8,488 nt of DNA from Proteiniphilum sp. (GCA_012728465.1 JAAYFB010000129.1:1-8488), one strand, 5' to 3'; positions 1 to 7,460 are shown, counted from the stretch's first letter. Notes: generated by a model from the letters alone, not told the origin. Numbers and translations: made by a program.

Positions 1-395
1 ATAGTGGACAGATGATTGAAGCAGCTGTGATGCTGTATAAAATAACGGGTGATAATCAATATCTTATTGATGCACAGAATACAGCTAGGGGTAGCTACAA
101 CTATTTTACTTCCATGCAAAAAGTGGGTGATAGTGAATATATATTTTATAATAACTCCCCATGGTTTAATGTGATATTGCTTCGAGGGCTTAAAGCATTG
201 CAACTAGTGGATGGCAACAGAACATACATTGATACTATTAGAGACAATGCTTTGTATGCTTGGAATAATGTGAGGAATGAATATGGTTTGTTTGGTAACA
301 GTTGGTATTCTAAGGCTGATAATAACCACAAGTGGCTTTTAGACAATGCTTGTATGATTGAATTGTTTGTAGAACTAGATGAGTTTATTAAATAA
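1..395 (+). CDS. GH76-family alpha-1,6-mannanase, C-terminal fragment (5' end outside window)
   Basis: This reading frame is open from the left edge, with the first complete codon at position 3, and ends at TAA 393-395. The visible start is therefore a window cut, and the ATG at 12 is internal. About 130 residues are seen. They begin SGQMIEAAVMLYKITGDNQY, which resembles the late (alpha/alpha)6-barrel helices of GH76 enzymes, where a YNSGQ-type motif and an L-Y-x-x-T-G-D helix recur. Aromatic-rich text (SPWFNVILLRGL, WLLDNACMIELF) and the end at the last barrel helix also fit. GH76 enzymes are endo-acting and cut alpha-1,6-mannan backbones such as those of yeast cell walls. The catalytic Asp pair and any signal peptide lie upstream and cannot be checked. 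The following GH92 gene supports a mannan-degrading role. A different alpha/alpha-barrel glycosidase is the main alternative. Confidence 0.72.
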   Translation, partial: SGQMIEAAVMLYKITGDNQYLIDAQNTARGSYNYFTSMQKVGDSEYIFYNNSPWFNVILLRGLKALQLVDGNRTYIDTIRDNALYAWNNVRNEYGLFGNSWYSKADNNHKWLLDNACMIELFVELDEFIK

Positions 396-414
396 AAAAA
401 ATAGCATTTTGAAT

Positions 415-2712
415 ATGAAGAATCTTTACAGCATATTGTTATTAATGTTGTTTCTAGGTGCTTGTGTCGGGAATAGTACAAATGTAATAGAAAAGCAAGA
501 CCCTGTAGATTATGTTAGTATTCTTGTGGGCACTCAATCTAAATTTGAGTTGTCAGCGGGTAATACCTATCCTGCCATTGCTAGACCTTGGGGCATGAAC
601 TTTTGGTCGCCACAAACGGGTAAGATGGGTGATGGCTGGATGTATAGATATGATGCAGATAAGATAAGGGGTTTTAAGCAAACTCATCAGCCTAGCCCTT
701 GGATGAATGATTATGGTCAGTTTTCGATAATGCCAATGACTGGCAAAGCCATGTTTGATGAAAACAAACGTGCTAGTTGGTTTTCGCACAAAGCTGAAAT
801 AGCTAAACCATATTATTATAGCGTTTATCTAGCAGATTATGATATTACAACTGAAATCACTCCAACAGAGCGAGCATCTATCTTTAGATTCACGTTCCCA
901 GAGAGTGATAGTGCGTTTGTAGTAGTTGACGCATTTGATAGAGGCTCAGCAATTGAGATTATTCCTGAAAAGAATGCAATTGTTGGTTACACTACTCGCA
1001 ATAGTGGCGGTGTTCCAGACAATTTCAAGAACTATTTTGTTGTAGTGTTCGATAAGCCTTTCACTTTTAATTATGGGGTTACAAATGGTGATATTAATTC
1101 ATCAACAATTAGTGTTGAGGATAATCATGCAGGTGCAATTGTTGGCTTTGCCACAAGTCGTGGAGAGCAAGTACTGGCGCGTGTAGCATCTTCTTTTATT
1201 AGTTACACGCAGGCTTGGCAAAACTTGAAAGAGGTGGAAGGCAAACTGTTTGAAGATATAAAGCAAGAGGGACGAAAGTCGTGGAATGAGGTGCTAGGTA
1301 AGTTCGAAATAGAGGATAACAATATTGATAATAAACGCACCTTCTACTCTAATTTATATCGCTCTACTCTTTTTCCTCGCAAGTTTTACGAGATAGATGT
1401 AAAGGGACAGGTGGTGCATTATAGTCCATACAGTGGCGAAGTTTTACCGGGATATATGTACACTGACACTGGTTTTTGGGATACTTTTAGAGCCCTATTT
1501 CCATTGTTAAACGTAGTGTATCCATCTGTAAATGCAGAGATACAAGAGGGATTGATTAATACTTACAAAGAGAGTGGATTCTTGCCCGAGTGGGCAAGCC
1601 CTGGTCATAGGGGGATTATGATTGGTAATAACTCTGCTTCTGTGGTAGCAGATGCTTATCTAAAGGGATTGCGTGGATATGATATTAATACATTGTATGA
1701 GGCAATGATTCATGGCACCAAAAATGTTCATCCTACTGTGTCATCTACAGGTCGTGCAGGACATGAGTATTACAATACGTTGGGATATGTTCCCTTCGAT
1801 GTTGGTATTCATGAAAATGCTGCACGTACGCTTGAGTATGCTTATGCAGATTGGACAATATACCAATTGGCTAAAGAACTCAATCGTCCGCAGGAGGAGA
1901 TTGATCTTTTTGCAAAGCGTAGCCAAAACTATCGTAATTTATATTCCCCAGAGCATAAGCTGATGCGTGGAAGAAATCAAGATGGAACATTTCAATCACC
2001 TTTTAGCCCTACAAAATGGGGAGGAGCTTTTACGGAGGGTAATAGCTGGCACTATACATGGTCTGTATTTCATGATCCGCAAGGCTTGATAGACTTGATG
2101 GGTGGTGATAAAGAGTTTGTACATATGTTGGACTCTGTGTTTAAGATGCCTCCAGTATTTGATGATAGCTACTATGGCTTCCCAATTCACGAAATTAGAG
2201 AGATGCAAATCATGAATATGGGACAATATGCACATGGCAATCAACCTATTCAGCATATGACATATTTGTACAATTATGCAGGCGAGCCGTGGAAAGCTCA
2301 GTATTGGGCTCGTGAGATAATGGATAAGTTATACACTCCAAATCCAGATGGGTATTGTGGTGACGAGGATAATGGGCAGACGTCTGCTTGGTATGTGTTT
2401 TCAGCAATGGGTTTCTATCCTGTATGCCCTGGTAGCAATGAATATGTTATTGGTGCACCTCTATTTGAAAAAATGACTGTTCACCTTGAGAATGGAAAGA
2501 GCATTAAGATTAATGCATCAGGAAATAATAAGTCAACTAGGTATATTGATGACTTTAAGCTTAATGGTAAAGAATATTTCAAGAACTATGTTACACATGA
2601 AGATTTGATGAATGGTGCCGTAATTGATATTAAAATGTCGGAAACACCTAATAAAACTAGAGGGGTAAATAAAGAGGATTATCCTTACTCTTTTTCTAAT
2701 GAGAATAAGTAA
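415..2712 (+). CDS. GH92 exo-alpha-mannosidase, lipoprotein, probable alpha-1,2 specificity
   Basis: This is a calcium-dependent inverting exo-alpha-mannosidase of family GH92, complete at 765 residues, the usual family length. I chose the ATG at 415 because it gives a classic lipoprotein signal: Lys2, a hydrophobic core, and lipobox LGAC with Cys17. An in-frame ATG at 379 adds 12 residues and would overlap the GH76 stop. An N-terminal beta-sandwich (about 28-270) carries GFKQTHQPSPWMNDYG. The helical catalytic domain carries GFWDTFR (353-359), TEGNSWHYTW (Glu541), FPIHEIREM (His592-Glu593), AHGNQP and GDEDNGQTSAWY (Asp650, Asp652). As I recall the numbering of Bacteroides BT3990, its acid Glu533, base-site Asp642/Asp644 and alpha-1,2-specific Trp88/His584/Glu585 all match here at a constant offset of 8 (Trp96, Glu541, His592, Glu593, Asp650, Asp652). 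No acidic surface-export signal follows Cys17, so periplasmic anchoring is likely. The gene lies 19 nt after the GH76 gene and is probably co-transcribed with it. Confidence 0.93.
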   Translation: MKNLYSILLLMLFLGACVGNSTNVIEKQDPVDYVSILVGTQSKFELSAGNTYPAIARPWGMNFWSPQTGKMGDGWMYRYDADKIRGFKQTHQPSPWMNDYGQFSIMPMTGKAMFDENKRASWFSHKAEIAKPYYYSVYLADYDITTEITPTERASIFRFTFPESDSAFVVVDAFDRGSAIEIIPEKNAIVGYTTRNSGGVPDNFKNYFVVVFDKPFTFNYGVTNGDINSSTISVEDNHAGAIVGFATSRGEQVLARVASSFISYTQAWQNLKEVEGKLFEDIKQEGRKSWNEVLGKFEIEDNNIDNKRTFYSNLYRSTLFPRKFYEIDVKGQVVHYSPYSGEVLPGYMYTDTGFWDTFRALFPLLNVVYPSVNAEIQEGLINTYKESGFLPEWASPGHRGIMIGNNSASVVADAYLKGLRGYDINTLYEAMIHGTKNVHPTVSSTGRAGHEYYNTLGYVPFDVGIHENAARTLEYAYADWTIYQLAKELNRPQEEIDLFAKRSQNYRNLYSPEHKLMRGRNQDGTFQSPFSPTKWGGAFTEGNSWHYTWSVFHDPQGLIDLMGGDKEFVHMLDSVFKMPPVFDDSYYGFPIHEIREMQIMNMGQYAHGNQPIQHMTYLYNYAGEPWKAQYWAREIMDKLYTPNPDGYCGDEDNGQTSAWYVFSAMGFYPVCPGSNEYVIGAPLFEKMTVHLENGKSIKINASGNNKSTRYIDDFKLNGKEYFKNYVTHEDLMNGAVIDIKMSETPNKTRGVNKEDYPYSFSNENK

Positions 2713-2718
2713 ATAGCT

Positions 2719-2754
2719 AAAAAGTGCTGAGGTATTATTACTTCAGCACTTTTT
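2719..2754. terminator. Bidirectional hairpin terminator between convergent genes
   Basis: A perfect 12-bp inverted repeat, AAAAAGTGCTGA (2719-2730) with TCAGCACTTTTT (2743-2754), can extend by one G-U and one G-C pair to leave an 8-nt loop (2733-2740). The plus strand ends in a T run at 2750-2754 and the minus strand in a T run from the A tract at 2719-2723, so it can stop transcription from both sides. It starts 7 nt after the GH92 stop. On the minus strand the rlpA-like stop codon (2738-2740) falls in the loop, so one arm of the hairpin is coding sequence for that gene. Confidence 0.9.
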
Positions 2755-3199
2755 CTTTATCTATACTCAATATTTTATCTATGATATGCGAAACGGGTAG
2801 TTCCATTCTAACAGGCTCAAAATAGTAGGGTACATGTTTTATAAATTCCCACTCTTTTAGCTCTACAGTTCCTACTCCCCTTCTTATTATTCCTAATTTG
2901 TGCGCAGCAGCGTATGACAGGTCGATTATCTTTCCTCTAGCATAGGGACCTCTATCCGTAACTTCAACTATTACTTTATTTCCATTATCTGTATTAGTTA
3001 CTTCTAGCAGCGTGCCAATTGGAAATGTTCTGTGTGCACATGTTAGGCTGTCTCTATGATATGGTTTGCCACTTGAGGTTTTTTTTCCGTGAAATCTATC
3101 TGAATAAAAAGTGGCTTTGCCTTTTTGTTGAGCTGATAATTTGCTAGCCAAAAGACAAAGGCAAACTGTTATACATAGATATATGATTTTATTACTCAT
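2738..3199 (-). CDS. rlpA: RlpA-like secreted double-psi beta-barrel protein
   Basis: The 153-residue protein has a signal peptide (Lys4, hydrophobic core about 5-19, likely cleavage after LSA at 23) and one RlpA-type double-psi beta-barrel domain (about 27-116). Diagnostic text is [52 protein letters not shown] and [10 protein letters not shown]. RlpA proteins of Pseudomonas are lytic transglycosylases that cut denuded peptidoglycan glycan strands. Of the three polar residues I recall as important there (Glu120, His131, Asp157), His56 and Asp82 are present at matching spacing, but Lys45 occupies the Glu position, so enzymatic activity is uncertain. There is no SPOR domain; a 36-residue tail (118-153) follows the barrel. 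The protein should act in the periplasm, or at the outer membrane if anchored, but no lipobox is seen. It starts 57 nt after aguB, with no convincing promoter between them, and its last codons overlap the terminator hairpin. Confidence 0.85.
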   Translation of the reverse strand: MSNKIIYLCITVCLCLLASKLSAQQKGKATFYSDRFHGKKTSSGKPYHRDSLTCAHRTFPIGTLLEVTNTDNGNKVIVEVTDRGPYARGKIIDLSYAAAHKLGIIRRGVGTVELKEWEFIKHVPYYFEPVRMELPVSHIIDKILSIDKEKVLK

Positions 3200-3256
3200 A
3201 TTGTCATGTTTTTATTAATATGCACATGATAACATAAAGTACTCAATTGTTTTTAG

Positions 3257-4129
3257 TTATTTACCCCATCGTTTAGTCAAGTCATCAAAAGCATCTATCC
3301 TTCTATCTCTGAAGAAAGGCCACCAACGACGGACATTTTCGGTACGCTCCTTATCTATTTCCACAATTTGAGTGTCTTCCTCTTTTCCTCCTTGCCATAA
3401 GAATTCTCCTTGTGGTCCGCACACGAAACTATTTCCCCAAAATGATATGCCATTCGTTTGGCCAGAAGGGTCAGCTTCGTATCCAGTTCTATTCACAGAC
3501 ACAACGGGTAGTCCATTTGCTACTGCATGACCTCTCTGCACAGTAATCCATGCCTCGCGCTGTCTATTCTTTTCATCTACATTGTCAGACGATTCATATC
3601 CGATGGCGGTAGGGTAGATTAGTATCTCTGCATCATTCATAGCCATTAGTCTGGCGGCTTCTGGATACCATTGATCCCAACAAACTAGAACACCTAGCTT
3701 GCCAACCGATGTTTCTATTGGCTGAAAGCCTAAATCACCAGGAGTGAAATAAAATTTTTCGTAATAGGCAGGGTCATCAGGTATGTGCATCTTGCGGTAT
3801 GTGCCAGCAATTGTTCCATCCTTTTCTAGCACTACGGCTGTATTGTGATACAGGCCTGCAGCTCTTTTTTCGAAAAGAGAAAGAACTATGACTGTTCCAG
3901 TCTCTTTTGCTACTTGTCCAAATACTTCGGTAGAGTAGCCTGGTATTGTTTCTGCCTGATCAAATACATCTGTATCTTCTGTTTGGCAAAAGTATAGTCC
4001 GTTATGTAGCTCTTGCATTACAATTAGCTCAGCACCTTGTGAAGCAAGTTTTCTTATTTTATCTGATAGTCGCGATACGTTATCTTCGCGATTAGATGTG
4101 TTTGATTGTTGAATTATTCCAATTTTCAT
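3257..4129 (-). CDS. aguB: N-carbamoylputrescine amidohydrolase
   Basis: This 290-residue nitrilase-superfamily enzyme converts N-carbamoylputrescine to putrescine, CO2 and ammonia in the cytoplasm. The Glu-Lys-Cys triad is visible: Glu40 in VMQELHNG, Lys113 in TYRKMHIPDDP and Cys150 in LVCWDQWYPEAAR. The text around them (YHNTAVVLEKDG, FYFTPGD, the RGHAVANGLPVVSVNRTG segment, SFWGNSFVCGP and the WWPFFRDRRID tail) is characteristic of the AguB subgroup rather than of general omega-amidases or beta-ureidopropionases. Length is normal and there is no signal peptide. Its place directly after agmatine deiminase makes the substrate assignment firm, because the two genes encode consecutive steps. 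The 62-nt gap to aguA holds no clear Bacteroidota -7 box, so transcription probably comes from upstream. Confidence 0.95.
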   Translation of the reverse strand: MKIGIIQQSNTSNREDNVSRLSDKIRKLASQGAELIVMQELHNGLYFCQTEDTDVFDQAETIPGYSTEVFGQVAKETGTVIVLSLFEKRAAGLYHNTAVVLEKDGTIAGTYRKMHIPDDPAYYEKFYFTPGDLGFQPIETSVGKLGVLVCWDQWYPEAARLMAMNDAEILIYPTAIGYESSDNVDEKNRQREAWITVQRGHAVANGLPVVSVNRTGYEADPSGQTNGISFWGNSFVCGPQGEFLWQGGKEEDTQIVEIDKERTENVRRWWPFFRDRRIDAFDDLTKRWGK

Positions 4130-4191
4130 TTCTATAGAAGTTTAATTGTAATAAAACTTTTGGGTTATTTATAAAACCCTTGTTTTATAGT

Positions 4192-5214
4192 TTAAATAAA
4201 GCCTTCGGGTAGTTGCATAGTCACGCAGTGCAATGACCCATGCTGCTTAATTAATGATCTGCAATCGATGCCTATTATATCATGATTAGGAAATGCAATT
4301 GCTAATTGAGATTTAGCTATCTCATCTTTATTTGAAGCATAAGTAGGTACAAGCACTGCTCCATTTATAATTAGGAAATTAGCATATGTGGCAGGCAGTC
4401 TATATCCATCATGTATAACTACATCGGCCATAGGGAGTGGAATTAAGTTGTATGGTTTATTTTGGAATGTCTTGAATAATCTCAATTCTTCCTCCATCTT
4501 TTTTAACTCCTCATAGTGCTCGTCACTTTCATCATCGCAAGATACGTAAGCAATAGTATCTTTATCACAAAACCTAGCTAAAGTATCAATATGGCTATCT
4601 GTGTCGTCTCCAGCAAGGTAACCATGATTAAGCCACAACACTCTTTTCAATCCAAAAGAATTGATTAGATAGTCTTCTATTTCATCTTTAGTCATGGGTT
4701 GGTTTCGGTTTGGTGCTAACAAGCACTGCGAGGTCGTTAGCAGTGTGCCTTCTCCATCTGACTCGATGGCACCCCCTTCAAGTATGAAATCAATCTTGTT
4801 GATATGCTTTACATTGCTACTATATTCTTCTTTATCAAACAGAGTTTTAGTTATCTGATTGTCAAGATTGGCAGCAAACTTTAGACCCCATCCATTGAAT
4901 CCAAAATCCAATATCGAGGGCTTATTATTTATAAACACCGATATTGGTCCATGATCTCTAGCCCAAGTATCGTTGCTATTTATTTGTGATATAATTATAT
5001 TCTTCTGTTCCTGAGTAGTGAAGTGTTTAAGAACATCATTCTCATCAACACAGGCTATCAGAAGTTTTTCTCTTTTTAATATTTCTTTCGAGAAGGATAT
5101 ATAGCATGAAGTTACTTCATCCAATATTTCATACCAATCTGTGTCGGCATGTGGCCAAGTTATTTGAACTCCGCTTTGTGGATACCACTCTGCAGGAAAA
5201 CTAATTATACCCAT
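4192..5214 (-). CDS. aguA: Agmatine deiminase
   Basis: This 340-residue member of the guanidine-modifying (peptidyl-arginine deiminase-type) fold hydrolyses agmatine to N-carbamoylputrescine and ammonia. Motifs run in family order: FPAEWYPQSGVQITWPH at 6-22, NDTWARDHGP at 81-90 (substrate-binding Asp87), FILEGGAIESDGEGT at 143-157, AGDDTDSHIDTLARF at 201-215 (catalytic His208) and HGSLHCVT at 325-332 (nucleophile Cys330). All expected active-site residues are present and the protein is cytoplasmic. The ATG at 5214 is supported by the MGIISFPAEW start, since the P-A-E-W motif normally lies within about ten residues of the N-terminus. It begins 11 nt after the lpxA stop, which strongly implies co-transcription with the lipid A genes, and is followed by aguB, which uses its product. 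Confidence 0.96.
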   Translation of the reverse strand: MGIISFPAEWYPQSGVQITWPHADTDWYEILDEVTSCYISFSKEILKREKLLIACVDENDVLKHFTTQEQKNIIISQINSNDTWARDHGPISVFINNKPSILDFGFNGWGLKFAANLDNQITKTLFDKEEYSSNVKHINKIDFILEGGAIESDGEGTLLTTSQCLLAPNRNQPMTKDEIEDYLINSFGLKRVLWLNHGYLAGDDTDSHIDTLARFCDKDTIAYVSCDDESDEHYEELKKMEEELRLFKTFQNKPYNLIPLPMADVVIHDGYRLPATYANFLIINGAVLVPTYASNKDEIAKSQLAIAFPNHDIIGIDCRSLIKQHGSLHCVTMQLPEGFI

Positions 5215-5225
5215 ATGCGCAATAA

Positions 5226-6014
5226 TTATCCTTCCATATTGCCGCGAATTATGCCACGGTTAGAACTCCTTATAAAATTGACTATTTGAATTATCTCCTC
5301 AGTTTCGGGTAGCTCTTGTTCTATTTTATCTAAAGCCTGAGTAGTATTGAGACCTGACAAATATATAAGTCTGTATGTATCTTGGATTAAGTTGATAACC
5401 TCGCTACTGAAACCTCTTCTGCGTAACCCTACAACATTAAGTCCTACATACGTTAATGGTTCGCGACCCACCATGGTGTAAGGGGGTATGTCTTTTGGAA
5501 CTCTCGATCCACCTTGTATCATTGTGTGGGCACCTATACGTGAGAATTGATGAACCAATGTGCCTCCACTAATGATAGCAAATTCGTCAATTTCCACTTC
5601 GCCTGCCAATTGTGTGGCGTTGCCTAATATAATATTGTCTTTTAAGATGCAGTCGTGTGCCACGTGACTATATGCCATCAGTAAGCAATTATTGCCAACA
5701 ATAGTAGCACCACGTGATGCTGTTCCTCTATTAATGGTAACAGACTCTCGCACAGTTGTGCCATCTCCTACAATAGCTTGAGTCTCTTCTCCAGCAAATT
5801 TTAGGTCTTGAGGCACCGCAGATACGGTTGCATTTGGAAAAATAGTGCATTTTTTACCAATTACGGCTCCCGATAGTATAGTCGCATTGGGCATTACAAC
5901 TGTGTCATCACCAATGATCACATTTTTATCAACAAACGCAAAAGCTTCGATAACTACATTTTTGCCTAATTGGGCTTCTGCGTGTACATAAGACAGTGGA
6001 GAAATAGAACTCAT
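5226..6014 (-). CDS. lpxA: Acyl-ACP--UDP-N-acetylglucosamine O-acyltransferase
   Basis: This is the first enzyme of lipid A synthesis. It moves a 3-hydroxyacyl chain from acyl carrier protein to the 3-OH of UDP-GlcNAc. The 262 residues equal the E. coli length. Left-handed beta-helix hexapeptide repeats fill about 1-185, followed by the helical domain with GLRRRGFS (197-204) and RLIYLSGL. The catalytic His120 lies in YSHVAHDC and matches E. coli His125; HQFSRIGAH (155-163) and PQDLKFAGE (68-76) are family signatures. At the acyl-chain ruler position (E. coli Gly173, 48 residues after the catalytic His) this protein has Gly168, which permits a long acyl chain. The start ATG lies 30 nt after the lpxC/fabZ stop, and aguA follows after 11 nt. 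No signal peptide; cytoplasmic homotrimer expected. Confidence 0.97.
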   Translation of the reverse strand: MSSISPLSYVHAEAQLGKNVVIEAFAFVDKNVIIGDDTVVMPNATILSGAVIGKKCTIFPNATVSAVPQDLKFAGEETQAIVGDGTTVRESVTINRGTASRGATIVGNNCLLMAYSHVAHDCILKDNIILGNATQLAGEVEIDEFAIISGGTLVHQFSRIGAHTMIQGGSRVPKDIPPYTMVGREPLTYVGLNVVGLRRRGFSSEVINLIQDTYRLIYLSGLNTTQALDKIEQELPETEEIIQIVNFIRSSNRGIIRGNMEG

Positions 6015-6044
6015 ATTTAAGTGTTATAAAGTAAGTGTGTGGTT

Positions 6045-7427
6045 TTATCTGTTTTTTATAATTTGAGCTGTAAAATCAGCTTCTGATACTATTTTATTGC
6101 CAACGAATGCCATCCCTTTCATAGTAGCTATGCCCCTACGAAGCTCGCTTGTCATCTCAACTTTAAATATGACAGTATCTCCAGGCACTACTTTGTTTCT
6201 AAACTTTACGTTGTCTATCATTAAAAAATAGGTCGAATATTTTTCAGGCTCGTCAAGTCCCGATAATACTAATAGCCCCCCCGTTTGTGCCATTGCCTCT
6301 ATTTGTAGTACACCTGGCATTACTGGTTCATCGGGGAAGTGGCCAGTAAAGAAAACTTCGTTGTTGGTAATATTTTTGATTCCAACTATACAAGTATCCG
6401 TCTTATCAATAATTTTATCAACCATAAGCATTGGATATCTATGTGGTAATAGTTCCTTTATGTGGTTGATGTCCATTAGTGGTTCTTTGGTGGAATCGTA
6501 GTGTGGTACACTGTTTTTATTTCTTATCTCCTTGCGGATTAGTCGAGCCAGTTTGTTATTGATGCCATGACCTGGGCGCGTAGCAATTATTCGCCCTTGT
6601 ATTGGTTTACCTACAAGCGACATATCGCCAATGATATCTAAAATTTTATGGCGTGCTGGTTCGTTAGGAAACAGTAGTTGTCGTTTGTTGAGGTATCCTA
6701 GTTGGTTTGCATCAATGTGAGGCACATTTAGTGCATCTGCTATTTCATTAAGTTCCTCTTGAGGTAGTTTGCGTTCATATATTACTATAGCATTGTCAAG
6801 GTTCCCACCTTTTATGAGTCCTGCTTCTCTCAGCTTTTGTATCTCTCTAACAAATACAAATGTTCTGGCAGGTGCTATCTCCTTAGTGAAGTCATCGATA
6901 TTGTCTATTTGTGCATATTGATTTGGTATGTATTGCGAGTCAAACTCAATACTTGAGTTAATGCAAAAGCTGTCATCAGGCAAAAATATGAGCTTGGAGC
7001 CAGTTTCTGGATCAGCAACCACCATCTTTTTTCTTACAACAAATACATCCTTTTCTTTATCTTGTTTTACAATTCCTACAGACTCTATTAATTTAGCATA
7101 CTCTATTGCACTTCCATCAATGATTGGAAATTCAGGTGCATTAACCTCTATAAGACAGTTGTCAATGCCGTAGGCATAAAGTGCAGATAAAGCATGTTCA
7201 ACAGTGCTAACTGTAACTCCGTTTTGTCCGAGTACGGTTCCTCGCTGTGTGTTAATAACGTTTTCTGCCAATGCGTCTATTGTTGGCTCTCCATCTATAT
7301 CAACCCTTTTTATCACATATCCAAAATCAACTGGAGCGGGTTTGAATGTGATTTCTATTTTATGACCTGTATGAAGACCTTGACCTTTAATGGTAAAGGA
7401 CTCTTTTAAAGTTCGTTGTTTCACCAT
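6045..7427 (-). CDS. lpxC/fabZ: Bifunctional UDP-3-O-acyl-GlcNAc deacetylase / 3-hydroxyacyl-ACP dehydratase
   Basis: This 460-residue fusion joins LpxC (about 1-303) and FabZ (about 317-460) through a short polar linker. The LpxC half is the zinc deacetylase that commits the cell to lipid A. Its zinc ligands are His78 (STVEHALSA), His260 and Asp264 (ARHKILDIIGD), and the general catalysts are Glu77 and His287 (RPGHGINNK). The FabZ half is a hot-dog-fold dehydratase of fatty acid synthesis. It has the LLPHRYPMLMVDKI entry motif (327-340) and catalytic His363 (TGHFPDEPVMPG) and Glu377 (QIEAMAQ), with the 14-residue spacing of E. coli His54 and Glu68. All key residues are intact in both halves, so both activities are expected. 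The fusion is well known in Bacteroidota. A candidate promoter lies just upstream, in the 107-nt gap after lpxD; lpxA follows after 30 nt. Confidence 0.97.
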   Translation of the reverse strand: MVKQRTLKESFTIKGQGLHTGHKIEITFKPAPVDFGYVIKRVDIDGEPTIDALAENVINTQRGTVLGQNGVTVSTVEHALSALYAYGIDNCLIEVNAPEFPIIDGSAIEYAKLIESVGIVKQDKEKDVFVVRKKMVVADPETGSKLIFLPDDSFCINSSIEFDSQYIPNQYAQIDNIDDFTKEIAPARTFVFVREIQKLREAGLIKGGNLDNAIVIYERKLPQEELNEIADALNVPHIDANQLGYLNKRQLLFPNEPARHKILDIIGDMSLVGKPIQGRIIATRPGHGINNKLARLIRKEIRNKNSVPHYDSTKEPLMDINHIKELLPHRYPMLMVDKIIDKTDTCIVGIKNITNNEVFFTGHFPDEPVMPGVLQIEAMAQTGGLLVLSGLDEPEKYSTYFLMIDNVKFRNKVVPGDTVIFKVEMTSELRRGIATMKGMAFVGNKIVSEADFTAQIIKNR

Positions 7428-7460
7428 TCTTTTATTTAATTATTATGGATGACATTCTCG

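Noticed and set aside
394..401. A run of eight A bases after the GH76 stop, considered as a slippage (phase-variation) tract controlling GH92.
   Set aside because: It is short and lies outside the GH92 coding region if translation starts at 415, and A-rich sequence upstream of starts is normal in Bacteroidota.
2236..2247. GH92 motif AHGNQP with Gln where many GH92 members have Glu (HGNEP); considered as loss of the catalytic acid.
   Set aside because: The general acid by spacing is Glu541 in TEGNSW, 109 residues before Asp650, and it is intact. The Gln looks like a subgroup feature.
3200..3256. Imperfect repeat (TGTCATG with CATGATAACA) and a TACTTTAT box in the aguB-rlpA gap, considered as operator or promoter.
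   Set aside because: The repeat needs a bulge, the box lacks the final TTTG match, and there is no -33 element at a sensible distance.
4157..4182. Inverted repeat GGGTT/AACCC between aguA and aguB as a possible terminator or attenuator.
   Set aside because: The stem is only 5 bp and has no following T run on the minus strand, so it is compatible with chance in AT-rich DNA.
6928..7409. Plus-strand open frames opposite lpxC/fabZ, and similar small frames opposite or inside GH92 and lpxD.
   Set aside because: They lie within strongly conserved genes on the other strand or frame, and their translations show no domain or coherent composition.
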